The notes under the pieces are model-generated. The model was given only the letters and a program-made list of their open reading frames with translations, searched no databases and was not told the DNA's origin. From assembly GCA_001600455.1 (NCBI GenBank), contig BCKC01000004.1:1116001-1180000 (forward strand): DNA of 64,000 nt, in the 5' to 3' direction. The position numbers and the translations under genes were made by a program. This stretch comes from Endocalyx cinctus. Lineage: Eukaryota; Ascomycota; Sordariomycetes; Amphisphaeriales; Apiosporaceae. Position 1 is the stretch's first letter; each line of letters starts with the position of its first letter. Positions 35,101 to 45,733 of the stretch are shown here, piece by piece.

Positions 35101-38100
35101 TGCGGCTCATGCCGAGCAGCTGGCCGAGAAACATTCCCAAGCTGAAGCTACATACGCGGCGGCGTTGGCCGCTTTGGAAGCTAAGCATAAAGATGAGCTC
35201 TCTAGCGTACAGGAAAGCGCCAGCGCCGCTCATAGCGCCGAGTTAGAAACTCTTCGTGGTAAGCATTCCGACGAATTAGCGTCGCTGAGAGGTAGTGCCG
35301 ATAGTTCCCACGCGGCTGAATTGGACTCCCTCCGTCTCCAACATGCTGAGGAAGTGTCTTCTTTGAAGCAAGCCAGCGATGCATCTCACAGCTCGGAGCT
35401 CGAGTCCTTCCGTCTCAAGCATGCCGAGGAATTGTCGTCGACAAGGGAAAGCGCCGAGGCTACTCATGCCGCGGAACTCGAGGCTTTGCGCCGCAAGCAC
35501 GAAGAAGCCGTCTCGGCGTTGGACAAGGACCGCGATGCCTCTCTGTCTGCCCAGCTGGAATCACTTGCAAATAAGCATCGCGATGAGATGGCCGCTTCAA
35601 AGAAAGAAAGCGATGCCGCGCACGCAGCCGAGATAGCCGCTTTAGTCGCCGCGCACGCAGCACAGATTGAATCTTCGAAGAAGGTGCTTGCCGAGAGCCA
35701 CGTCAAAGAGCTGGACAATGTCAAGACTGCTCATGCCGAACACATTGACCGAGCGAAGCAAGACTCTGATGCGGCGCATGCTCAAGAACTAGAAGCTCTG
35801 AAAGTATCGCACCTTGGGCAGATCGAGGAGGCCAAGAAAAACATTATTGCAAGCCATTCGGATGAGCTACAAGCAGTGAAGGCCGCTCACGAGAGCCAAA
35901 TGGATGAGGTTAAGAAGGCCAGCGACGCTGCCCATGCTGCGGAACTCGCCGCTTTAGCCGTCACTCATGGCAAGGAGTTGGCGTCGTTGAAGGCCGAAAG
36001 TGAAGCCGCGCTATCTAAGGAACTAGTCGCCCTTAAGGAAAGTCACGCGAAAGAAATCGATTCACTCAATACTCAACATGCCGCTGCCCATGCCGAGGAG
36101 CTCAACAACTTCAAGGCAGCTCTTGACAAGCAAATAGAATCTTCCAAGTCTGAAGGTGATGCTACGCATACACAGCAGATTGAAGCTCTCAACGCTGCAC
36201 ATGCTGAGATTTTGGAGTCTCACAAGCGCGAGAGTGAGACAGCCCAAACCCAGGCTCTTGACTCGCTGAAATCCGCGCACGAGAGAGAGATCGAGTCGCT
36301 CAAGCAAGAAGCGGCGATGTCGAAGTCCAGGGAGTTGGAGGATGTCGCAACCAAACACGTGGCGGAATTAGAAGCTTTAAGAGCTCAACACGAGTCTTCT
36401 AAGACGTCGCTCTTAGAGGAACTCGCCAATGCGCATCACAAAGAACTTGAAGATCTTCGACGAGAAGTGGAGGCGACTAAGGCCGAGGAGATTGCCGCAA
36501 TGGCGTCTAGTCATGCCGCGACACTCGACGCGCTCACCAAGGACCACGAAGCGAAGCAGTCGCAAGCCACAGAGAAACTAGCTGCTGCCCATCTTCTCGA
36601 GATGGAACAGCTACGCCAGCAGATCGAGACGTCTAAGGCCGATGAAATAGCCTCTTTACAAGCTGCCCACGCTAAAGAGATTGAGACGATAAAGAGTGAT
36701 CTTATCTCGACCCATGCGCAAGTCCTCCAAGAGCTCAAGGACGCCCATGCTCGAGAGCTTGACAATCTGCGACAGTCCGGAGAACATACAGCGTCGGAAG
36801 AGGTGGCTGCCTTGACTGCTGCGCACGCGACGGCTATGGAGAAGCTCAAGGCTGATCTTGAAGCTGCTCATTCCGAGAAGCTTTTAACCCTAAGTGACAC
36901 GCATTCCAAGCAGTTGGAAGACTTACGCCAGTCCCACGAAACGGCTAAATCCACCGAAATTACCGCGTTGGTCGTGACCCACGAGTCCGCTATGGATAAG
37001 CTCAGGTCCGATCTAGAGACCTCTCACGCGGAGAAGGTCCGCGAACTAACAGATTCTCATTCTCGACAGTTGGACGACTTGCGTCAATCTGGCAATGATA
37101 GCAAATCCACCGAGGTAGCTGCTCTAGTAGCCAGCCATGAGTTGGCTCTAAACAAGCTCAAAGCTGAACTTGAAGCTGCGCACATGCAAAGCAAGGAAGA
37201 GCTTCGCGTTTCGCACTCTCGACAACTTGAGGACTTGCGCGAGTCCAGCGATTCTGCTAAATCTGAAGAGTTTGCTGCCCTGGCTGCTAGTCATCAAAAG
37301 GCGATTGAACAACTCAGGACCGATCTCGAAGTTGCTAACGCAGATAAATTACGAGAGCTTTCAGATGTTCATGGACGAGAAGTAGCAGAACTTCGACAAG
37401 CTAGCGATGATGCCAAGTACAAGGAACTAGCGGCGCTGAGTGCCACGCACGAAAGTCAGATCGAGCAGATCAGGAACGAACTTCAGGCGGCACACCTGGC
37501 TGAGGTGGAGGACTTGGGCTCTCGCCACGAGAGTGCTCTGGCGAAACTGAAGGTCGAACTTGAGACGGAGCACGGCCTTGCGCACACGGAAGCTCTCGAC
37601 GCTCTTGCCGCCACCCATGCTCAGCAGCTAGAGGACCTCAAGAGCAATAGTGACGAAGCACTGAGCCGAGAACTTGGCGCTGCTGAGGCCAATCACACAA
37701 AGATTCTTCAGTCCCACCTGCGGGAGTCTTCTGCAGAAAAGGACAAACTGTTGGCTGAGCATGCTGCGGCTTTGGAGGCGCTTCGCAAATCGCTAACTCT
37801 TGCGCCTCGTTCTCTTGAGGTTTCTTCTATGAAGTCCATCCATACTGAGCCCGCCGAGATCTCGGAGCCTAGAAGCCAAAGGAGGGAACCTCAGACACCA
37901 GTGTTTGGAAAGAAGAGCAAGAATATGTCTTCGCCCATCATTGCCGAGGATGACACGCGCCAGTCTCCGAGCGCTTCTCGCGATCCTGAAACACCAGAGT
38001 CTCAGCGGCCGTTCAAGGAGATGTCGACCAACACTGATGCTCGTTCACGCAAGCTGCCAACTGACACTTCAAGCCAGGGCTCTCAGACCGCACTCACGTC

Positions 38101-39592
38101 AGACGGCTTAGATAACCTTCTCAAGAACCAACGTGGTGCTTTGGCTAAGATGTCGGATGTCCCCCCCTCGCCTACCGGATCTGTTGTTCGTGTTCGACGT
38201 GCATCTGTCGATAGTACACGAGACGCACCACCGCTGCCTCCTAACCATCGCGAGGTTATCGAAGCTGCTCGTTTGGGTTCGTCGCACGGCATGAAAGACT
38301 CGTCGATGCCCCCGCCCCTAATGCCAGCTTCGAGCTACAAGAGGCCGGCTTCCCGTCCCACAACACCTGGTATCAGACCACCCTTGTCACCCACTCGAGC
38401 GACTACAACTCCGCGAGTGGACAAGGTGCCAGGTTACGCGGACACCCAGTCCCCGACTAGGATGCCAGCTCGTAGCCGACAGTCTTCCGTCACGTCCTTC
38501 GCTTCTGAGATTGACAACAGGTTTAACATCCACAACACTATGGGGTTAGAGCCTGGTACTTTCGGCCCTAACACTGATCCTCGAATGATCCAAGCAATCA
38601 CGCAGACGATGATTGGCGAATTTTTGTGGAAGTACACTCGCAAGGCCGGACGGGGAGAACTGTCGGAGAAGAGACACCGTCGCTACTTCTGGGTCCATCC
38701 CTATACGAGGACATTATACTGGAGTGATCGCGACCCATCTACCGCTGGTCGTGCCGAGTTGAAAGCCAAGAGTGTTCCGATCGAGGCCGTACGCGTCGTT
38801 ACGGACGACAACCCCATGCCTCCCGGACTTCACCGCAAGAGCTTGGTCATCATCTCACCTGGGCGTACTATCAAGTTCACCTGCACGACCGGCCAACGCC
38901 ACGAGACTTGGTTTAACGCTCTTTCTTACCTTCTGCTCCGCACCGGCGAGGAGCACCAAACCGACGCTGAAGAAGTGGCAGGCAATATTACTCAGGAAGA
39001 TGTTGACGAGTTCAGTCCCACGTTCAATACTCGACCAGCCAACGGCAACAGACTGCGAGCACCCCCCTCTTTATCTTCTTATCATTCGAGGACAACGCGC
39101 AACGAGTCGCCTACAGTAGATATGACTATCCCTACCCTGACGCCATCTCATGCAAAGGAGACGGCAGCTCGTAGCAGCACTCTGGGGAGGATCAGTGGAT
39201 ATTGGAGGTCCAGCACTATAAGTGGCACTCTCGGCACTCGAAGAGGCAGGATCAGTCCTTACGTGGACAGTACCATCTACAATGCTAGCGAAGTTCACGA
39301 TAGCGCTGAAGACCTTAGACAAATGATCGAACAACAGGATAGAGAATCCGAGAGGCTCGAGAATGTTCGGGCTTGCTGTGATGGTGAGTTGATACATAAA
39401 CACGAAGTCCCTGTAATCAAGTATCCGTTCCGCTAACCTCCCCTTATAGGAAAACACGATGTTGGAAGTCTATCGCACGCCTCCAAGAAGAATCGCGTAC
39501 CTAGCATGAACTCTCCCAGTCACTTACATACCCACCCAGGTCCATCATCAGTTTCCACTAGACCCGGGAGTCCTCTGAAAACTCGCGCATGA
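32147..39592 (+). CDS. apsA: ApsA/Num1 family cortical anchor, giant coiled-coil protein with PH domain
   Basis: Three exons (32147-32620, 32732-39383, 39450-39592) encode 2,422 residues. The N-terminal block NLSPAQAKRALEAHL...LLQQRQELTDKL (about 52-98) is the signature of Aspergillus ApsA/yeast Num1 homologues, followed by coiled coil (about 185-300). A Ser/Thr/Glu-rich low-complexity part follows (about 320-730), with repeated ETA-type acidic motifs at about 527-580. Residues 734-1829 are 42 tandem 26-residue units predicted to form one very long coiled coil. After a Pro/Ser-rich linker comes the PH domain of the Mcp5/Num1 type (about 2110-2233: GEFLWKYTRKAG, RYFWVHPYTRTLYW, ETWFNALSYLLLR). 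In the family the PH domain binds phosphoinositide at the plasma membrane and the coiled coil captures dynein, positioning nuclei and mitochondria. It is isolated by long intergenic DNA on the left. Identification is firm. Confidence 0.96.
34457..37744 (+). repeat. In-gene tandem array: 42 units of 78 bp (26 residues)
   Basis: Units start at 34457 and recur every 78 bases without a slip to 37498. Unit 40 (37499-37588) has a 4-residue insertion, and two further units (37589-37744) follow. Most units begin with a consensus near AELEALxxAHAxEL, with His at unit position 10, and end in A-H/S-A/S. DNA copies have diverged strongly while the length is kept, so the array is old and length-constrained. 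From unit 30 to 39, alternate units resemble each other, making a 52-residue (156-bp) super-repeat. Confidence 0.93.
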
Positions 39593-41057
39593 CGCACTAC
39601 CTAATACGACTTTCTTTTGATTCTTGTCGATCGCTCACCACACCTATTTTGTGAACTTAAACCGAATTTCCTCTTTTTTTTTGCCGTTACGAAGACTCCA
39701 GCCTATGGTACGGATCCTTACGACGTCTACGACTTACAAATTTCATTTCCCTTGTGTCCTTTTTCGTTTTTTTCTTTGTCTATTTGAAAGAACAAAATTC
39801 GAGGTTGTCTGTGATTCATCCATAAAAAAAAGGGTCTTCGACCCATCATGGAATTAAAACCAGATTCCTTATACTGCGCAACTACTGTATCGTTTTCCTT
39901 TTGATTTTTAACACTATACGTATGACCTTTTGAGGTTGACAGCTTTTGCGTGTAAACCTAGATTGTCGAGATGGATTGACGGAGTTTGCTTGTCAAGGAT
40001 GAAAAGGGGGAGTTATTTAGTTTTCGAGTGGCCATTTGGTAGTCATCAGTTACCCAACTAATGATCGACTCGTCAATACTCATTTGTCATAGAGTGTTAT
40101 AATCCTTCTTAATTCAATTCTGTCTAAATCTTATGTCGTCTGCATGTAATGTGAAGAGGTGCTCGACTACGACTAACGTGCCTATTTGATCGGATGCTAA
40201 ATGAAGACTGCTTTTGACTTATGATTGGGCTTGACTCCTAGGTAGACAGGTTAAGATAGATAGATGCTCAGATTTGACGATTGAAGTAAGAGCGCATCAT
40301 CCGTTAAGAGAGACATCGACGGTTGATACTTGTGAGGGATTCTATGTGTAAATTAGATACGAACTTTGCCCCTTTCTACTGGCATGCTACCCGACCTGTC
40401 GGCACCTGTGTCAGATTATATATATATATAGTATAATAACTGTACATTACCACCAGGCAGCCAGGTTTTTGTTATACTGTCCTGACTGTACAATACAATA
40501 ACCTGATCTACCTCCACAATATACCCCACATACCCATTTATTGGAACATGGGGAAACTTCGCCACTAGGCTCCTCAGAGAAATTGAGATGTACCCATGCA
40601 GTCATCATCTTCCGTGTCCGACTTGGCAGGGAGGCAGAGCTGAATACTCGCAATAGTCGCAGGATAGGGCAATCCATAATATAGTAAGCCTAAGAATTCT
40701 GGTAGGAGCCTAATGCTCTTGGAGATTGTCCCTGCGCCCTCGTAGGTTTATTTTGGATACATCGCCACTATATCCGTGCCTTCTATGATGAAGTAATCAT
40801 AGGACTTCCGCTACAATGCGTACAGGATGGGAAGACATGACGATCTGTATCTACCTAGAGTTGAAAATAAATATCTACAATATCTTGCTGTCTTTTCATA
40901 AGAGTACTTACGGTGTCACCACTACCGACACTACTATTTCTGGTTGATTATGAGTATATGCCTACATATTTACGGGTAATCAAGATACCCGGGAGACGTG
41001 TAATAACGGCGAAAGCTTTTTTTTTTTTTTTTTTTTGAAGTTTACATTTCTGTCAAC
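39593..41057. other. Intergenic region, no gene seen
   Basis: 3' flank of the ApsA-like gene and promoter of the dioxygenase gene. It contains a TA dinucleotide run near 40417-40431 and a 20-base T run (41017-41036) that ends 21 bases before the next ATG. No frame with recognisable motifs. Confidence 0.5.
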
Positions 41058-41885
41058 ATGGCAGTCAATCCAGGACCGACTACAAGATTAACTTATATTG
41101 AGTTAACACGAACAGAATTATCATCTAAAAATCTTGGACGTTGTAACTTGAGCTTGGCTATTGATGCTCTCCACCGTGATGGTCTCGTCGTCCTTCAGAA
41201 TGCCGTCAGCGTCGCACATTTGGACACGTTAAACGCCCTCATGACCGAGGAAGCCAAGGTCCTCTATTCACACCTGAAAGCACATCATAATTTCAAAAAC
41301 ACGACGGGAAATATTCGACAAGAGCCGATCCTGGACGATGGATATGTCTTCGAGGACGTCTTGGCAAATCCTTGGGCCACCCAAATTACCCAATGTATTC
41401 TGGGTCCACATCCGACGGTGAGACTTTATAGCGCGAGGACCGCATTCAAAGCGACGGATCGCCAGCCACCGCATGTGGATATTTATTTTGATTCTCCAAA
41501 GATATTATTTGGCTACTGCGTGAGTATCAACCTTGTCGATACGTCACACGAGAACGGCGTCACGGAGTTCTGGCCCGGCTCTCACGTCAAGACAAACAAG
41601 AATGCACTTGAACCGACGTCAAAGTACAAACACAGACGGATCCGGACCGAGTTTCAAGAGAATCAAAGACAACTTATCCCTCCAGTTCAACCCAGTCTTC
41701 CAAAGGGGTCTTTGGTCATCCGCGATACCAGGTTATGGCATGCGGGCATGCCGAATAGTACCGATGACCCTAGAATCATGCTGGCATCTTTTCAATTTCC
41801 CAGTTGGTATGAAAGCAGCATGAAGATAAAGCTGCCACCTAAGGTCAAGGAAAAGCTCGAGTGGGGTGGCTATTGCCAGTTTTAA
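41058..41885 (+). CDS. PhyH-type Fe(II)/2-oxoglutarate dioxygenase
   Basis: A single exon of 275 residues, a normal size for phytanoyl-CoA dioxygenase-like proteins of fungi. The iron triad is visible: H139-x-D141 in QPPHVDIYFD, and distal H228 in DTRLWHAGMPN, with R239 (DDPRIML) placed to bind the 2-oxoglutarate carboxylate. The N-terminal helix DALHRDGLVVLQNAV matches the family start, and GVTEFWPGSH is the usual loop after the core strand. Members hydroxylate lipids or secondary-metabolite scaffolds, using O2 and 2-oxoglutarate; no substrate can be read from the sequence. No biosynthetic core enzyme (PKS, NRPS, terpene synthase) lies in the window, so a cluster role is not supported. No targeting peptide is evident, so it is probably cytosolic. 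Confidence 0.92.
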   Translation: MAVNPGPTTRLTYIELTRTELSSKNLGRCNLSLAIDALHRDGLVVLQNAVSVAHLDTLNALMTEEAKVLYSHLKAHHNFKNTTGNIRQEPILDDGYVFEDVLANPWATQITQCILGPHPTVRLYSARTAFKATDRQPPHVDIYFDSPKILFGYCVSINLVDTSHENGVTEFWPGSHVKTNKNALEPTSKYKHRRIRTEFQENQRQLIPPVQPSLPKGSLVIRDTRLWHAGMPNSTDDPRIMLASFQFPSWYESSMKIKLPPKVKEKLEWGGYCQF

Positions 41886-42013
41886 CTAAATGTTCGCCGA
41901 GCATGTAAAATCACCTCCAAAAAGATGGAAGAAACCTAACAACATCTTGTGGAATTCGTTTCTTGTCATCTTAAATTTCTTTCGTGGGTAATAGCATGAT
42001 ACATTGTTTTAAA

Positions 42014-42754
42014 TCACATACTACACGGAACTATATATACCTCTAAGATATTTAACGTCGTGAAACCAAAGCACTGCCCAGGAATCTGATTTATATTTTC
42101 CAATTGCTCAGTATTACGCCAACATACGGCGTTGCAGGTTTGATTATCGCCAGAGGCAATCGCCGTCCTGTTGCTGTTGTTGTAGTCGGCACATGCATTG
42201 ATACAATCATTCAAACTCTGCCTTGGCATGTTGATAACGTCGTTGCTATTGATGACGTGAATTAAACCTGCGGTGAAGAATTTGCGGAAGATAATCGGTT
42301 CCTCGGAGCCGTAGGCCACTTTGTATAACGTTCCGTTCGAGGAAGGACAGTCGCGGAGTAGAGTAGCGGTCGGGAGAGCCACCGTTGTCGTGGATAAAGT
42401 CTGGGAAGAAAATGAAGAAGACGAGATTGATGTTGTCGAAGGTTGAATTGTACTAGTGCGATTATCCGCAGAGGTCGAGATATCACTTCTTGTGCCTAGA
42501 AAGCTTCCAACTACGCCACCGGCGACACCCCTTATGACAATCGCTACTGTTACTCCCAAAGCGATTAACCAGCAAGTCTTAGTTTTGATCCCACACACGG
42601 GCGGTTTTGTATTGGAAAGAGGTGTTTGAGGTGTTTGATGTTTGGAACTGGAGTGGAAATTTTCATTGGGGACGACATCTAGAGTACAAACGGGAACAAC
42701 CTCAGGTGCCGTTCCGAGAGTGACCTCCAGATCAGAGCATAGAGCGTTAGACAT
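42014..42754 (-). CDS. Single-pass membrane protein with Ser/Thr-rich stalk and Cys-rich outer domain
   Basis: 246 residues from the ATG at 42754; the frame extends 52 codons further upstream, but that part (a run of Phe and low-complexity residues) lies in AT-rich DNA and the inner Met fits fungal relatives better. Layout: a cytosolic N-terminus of about 60 residues, one transmembrane helix (about 61-86), a Ser/Thr-rich stalk (about 91-130) probably O-glycosylated, then a domain with seven Cys (136, 184, 188, 207, 211, 228, 244) and several N-x-S/T sites. This resembles PAN/WSC-like sensor or adhesion-type surface proteins of filamentous fungi, but I do not recognise a defined family. It lies tail-to-tail with the dioxygenase gene (129 bases between stops). 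A surface or cell-wall role is inferred from layout only. Confidence 0.75.
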   Translation of the reverse strand: MSNALCSDLEVTLGTAPEVVPVCTLDVVPNENFHSSSKHQTPQTPLSNTKPPVCGIKTKTCWLIALGVTVAIVIRGVAGGVVGSFLGTRSDISTSADNRTSTIQPSTTSISSSSFSSQTLSTTTVALPTATLLRDCPSSNGTLYKVAYGSEEPIIFRKFFTAGLIHVINSNDVINMPRQSLNDCINACADYNNSNRTAIASGDNQTCNAVCWRNTEQLENINQIPGQCFGFTTLNILEVYIVPCSM

Positions 42755-43921
42755 TTTTCTCTTAACATATGACAGCTGTCGATTTATTATAAATTTATCT
42801 AATGATCTATAGATAATACAGAAAGTAGGAAGGTCTGAAACATATGAATTAGGGGAGAAAGCAAAAAGAAGAGAAAAAAAAAAAAACTTGTAACTACTGC
42901 GCGCCAGCAAGTTGTCTTACCAAGTGATCTGATATATATTGGAAGGAATCACGATTTTGAAGTTGTTGACCGCCAAGCCTGAAACAACTGGATCAGGAGT
43001 GTAGCATCGTATCTTATCACGTCGCATCTAAATATTACTGAAGGAGTATGCTGCTCTCACGGTACATTAAAGATGCCATTCTGAGTGAAATATTGTAATT
43101 AAGGAGTCGGAAATACATATACCAAGATATTTTGAGAGGTATTTATACTAATTATATATTGATATATATTATACAGAGTGGTAAACCACGGCGAGGTATT
43201 GTTGCACAGCAATTGATAATCAGAACGGCACCGTATCTGCTGGAAATTTAGACTCAGCTGTCTGAGATATGTTATATGACCCTGATTCCCACACAATATT
43301 CCTTTGGCCTCATTACCCCCGATACTTATATTTGCGTAAAAAACATATTACTTGGACCCCAGAACCCCAAATTTTACTGTTACTTTGCTTTATCAACCTC
43401 TTACAATTCCTTCCATGGAATAGCCCCTTTCAAACCTCTTGTCCCCTACTCCTTTCGTTCAGACACGTGCTTATTTATACCTGGAGCTAACTTAACGACG
43501 GTAGGTGGTACGCCATTGTGTATGTTATTATACCCTTTATAGCTCTAATTAACACATATGTAAATACACAACCGCCCCTAGGACACACTGACGTCGATGC
43601 TTTGACATAAACAAGCAAAAGAATAACCCCTACGCTTATATGTACAGCTTTACCGGTGCTTTACTGCAGATTTTTACACATGAGCTACTTGTCTAGTACC
43701 TCGAGAAAGGCCCGTTTCATCCAACCTTTCGCCTCTTCAAGCGAAGTAATCAATTCATAAAATAATTACTTATTACATTTTCTGTTGAGCTAATATTGAC
43801 CTGGCCAAAAATGCCAATATGACTATCCACACTGCAGGGAAAATTAGAGGCGCCATTCATGATTCTCCACTTGGTTAAGCACTGTGCCCTGCCATGACAT
43901 GTTAAATTTCAAAGCATGTTT
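42755..43921. other. Intergenic region, no gene seen
   Basis: AT-rich promoter side of the membrane-protein gene and 3' flank of the secreted LVIVD gene. Frames at 43269-43542 are short and motif-free. Confidence 0.5.
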
Positions 43922-45396
43922 TTACGAGCCGGTGTATTTCAGTGAATAAATACCACGCTCAATACTGTTCAGAAGGATGTAACCCGACTGAAAGTATGGG
44001 TAAACGGACCAAGTACCGACGAAAGACACTGAACCGTTGGCGTCGTCTTCGGGATAGCAATCGAACATACCGATCTCCTCGAAACCGGCGCCCGTCGGGT
44101 CGCTAGCAATGGTGCTCACGTTCACCATGCGCAGACCGGATCCGTAGTTGGCCTGGTACGAGATGCCGTCGACGACGTACTGGTTGTGATCGATGGATCT
44201 CACCGGGCTCTTGTAAATACCAGTCAGCGTCGGCTTCGACAGGTCCTTGATATCAAAGATTCGTGTCGTTGTCTTGCCGTCTCGAGCCGGGCCCGTCCCT
44301 CTCATCTCATCCAGCTCGTCGTCGAGTAGCAGGTACGACATATCCTCGGTAGCTAGCCAACCCTGGTGCGTATATGCCGCGCCGCTGCCCCAAGTTAGTC
44401 TTGAATGGACATCTAGTCTGTGCTTGGTAAAATTACTTACTCGTACGGGGTACGTGAGATTTGGACGGGGCTGCTCTTGGATGTTACGTCGACTATGGTC
44501 AAGGTATCCTCGTTGTAGTTGAAGCATATCTCCTTTCCGGTGTATCTGGTATCGGGACCGCGGTAAACGACACACTGAGCGTCATGGACGTAACCGTCAC
44601 TGCTCACGCAGCCAGCGAATTTCGGACTGGACGGGACGCTCACGTCGAGCATCCAGAGGCCGGCTCGGCACTGGAGCGAGCTGCTCGTGCCGACGGCGTA
44701 GATCATGTTCGTTTCCTCGTTCGCCACGATGTTGTGCGAGCTGGTAAAGCCGGAGTAGACCGCCGTCAGGTCTCGGGAGATGCTGAACGTTGGTGGCGAA
44801 CTCGGGTCGACGGTCAACAGTTTCTTCATATCGAACACCTGTAAACCGTGATTTCGCGCTTCCGATCCGATGTAGATATGGTCACCGATGAGCTTAATGT
44901 CTCTCCAGGACGAGCTTACCGTCTGCGTAGGCAGTCTGCCCATGTAGACAAGTGACCCGTCCGGCATAACCTCGACGAAAGCGGTACCGTCTGTCTGACC
45001 AACAGCTCCGAACTCACGTCCAGTAGCGGAAGTCCAACCTGCATAACTTGATTAGCTTGAGTTTCTAGGCCTTTATAAAGGTTATCAAGGAGAGAAAGGA
45101 GAAGAGCGTATTCTGCACGTACCCCAAAGGTCATTGCCCTCTCTGGTCGAGCTGCCAAGATCCTGGTGGCGGAGAAATGCCATCATGTCAACATTGTTGC
45201 ACTGGTACTCCCCAGCGAAGCCATTGCTACACGCCGTGAATGCTTTAGACTCGTATCTGTCTACATCAAACATTCCAAGAGCCTTCTGCTGGGCGCGATG
45301 CTCGAGTTTAATTTGCATCAGCTCTCCCATCTTAGCCGCGGAAGCTAAGGTAGCAGCAAAAGCCGCCGAGACCATGAAGGAGGTGAAGGACTTCAT
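43922..45396 (-). CDS. Secreted choice-of-anchor B / LVIVD-repeat protein
   Basis: Three exons (45396-45123, 45038-44441, 44384-43922) encode 444 residues. A signal peptide (MKSFTSFMVSAAFAATLASA) is followed by a beta-propeller-like chain with LVIVD-type repeats: GWTSATGREFGAVGQTDGTAFVEV, HGLQVFDMKKL, GLWMLDVSVPSSPKFAG, TLTIVDVTSKSSPVQIS, TTRIFDIKDLSKPTLTG and SGLRMVNVS. HDAQCVVYRGPDTRYTGKEICF and GAAYTHQGWLATED are landmarks of the choice-of-anchor B family, which is secreted or surface-attached and functionally obscure. The second intron (44440-44385, 56 bases) is placed at the acceptor after ACTAACTTGGGGCAG, because nearer in-frame AGs would make introns of only 23 or 41 bases. No membrane anchor or GPI signal is evident at the C-terminus, so release to the medium is likely. 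Confidence 0.9.
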
Positions 45397-45496
45397 TGCG
45401 ATACTGGAATCCGGCTGTGCGGTAAGAATGAGCTAAATCAGGGTGAGAAGCGGGGAGGATACGCAGCAGTACCTGGCGAGGGTGAAAACTAGGTGT

Positions 45497-45504
45497 TATT
45501 TATA
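45497..45504 (-). promoter_or_regulatory. TATA-box candidate for the secreted LVIVD gene
   Basis: TATAAATA on minus, about 100 bases before the ATG at 45396. Confidence 0.5.
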
Positions 45505-45616
45505 CTTTTCAAGCCAAGCGGTATCTTAAGCTTTATAACGGTAATCTGCGGGCGACGTCTTTGACTCACTAGCCGATTTAAGCGTAGTTTTCAGTCTATA
45601 ATATTTGTCAGTCATT

Positions 45617-45733
45617 ATGACTTTCCCAATTCCTTCGAGCATGGCTAGACGATACCTTTCTGGTGCTCGTTTGTCGGTGGAAAGCCATGGCGGCCCAGTA
45701 CAGGACGTGGCAGAGCTGCCAAGCGGCAGCCAG
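45617..45733 (+). pseudogene. Orphan exon-like stretch, possible gene relic
   Basis: From ATG 45617 an open frame of 39 codons with coding-like composition (MARRYLSGARLSVESHGGP...) ends exactly at a strong donor, CAG|GTAAGT (45734). No downstream exon with a compatible frame could be found before the AT-rich tract. It lies 220 bases from the divergent secreted-protein gene. It may be the first exon of a lost gene, part of a non-coding transcript, or chance. Confidence 0.25.

Noticed and set aside
34457..37744. Regularly spaced repeat considered as CRISPR or satellite array
   Set aside because: Units are diverged, in frame and lack spacers; they are protein-coding coiled-coil repeats in a eukaryotic gene.
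42755..42910. Upstream extension of the single-pass membrane protein (52 more codons)
   Set aside because: Low-complexity Phe-rich start in AT-rich DNA; the inner Met gives a better-shaped N-terminus.
41058..45396. Secondary-metabolite cluster around the PhyH dioxygenase
   Set aside because: No core synthase, P450 or tailoring set nearby; the neighbours are surface or secreted proteins.
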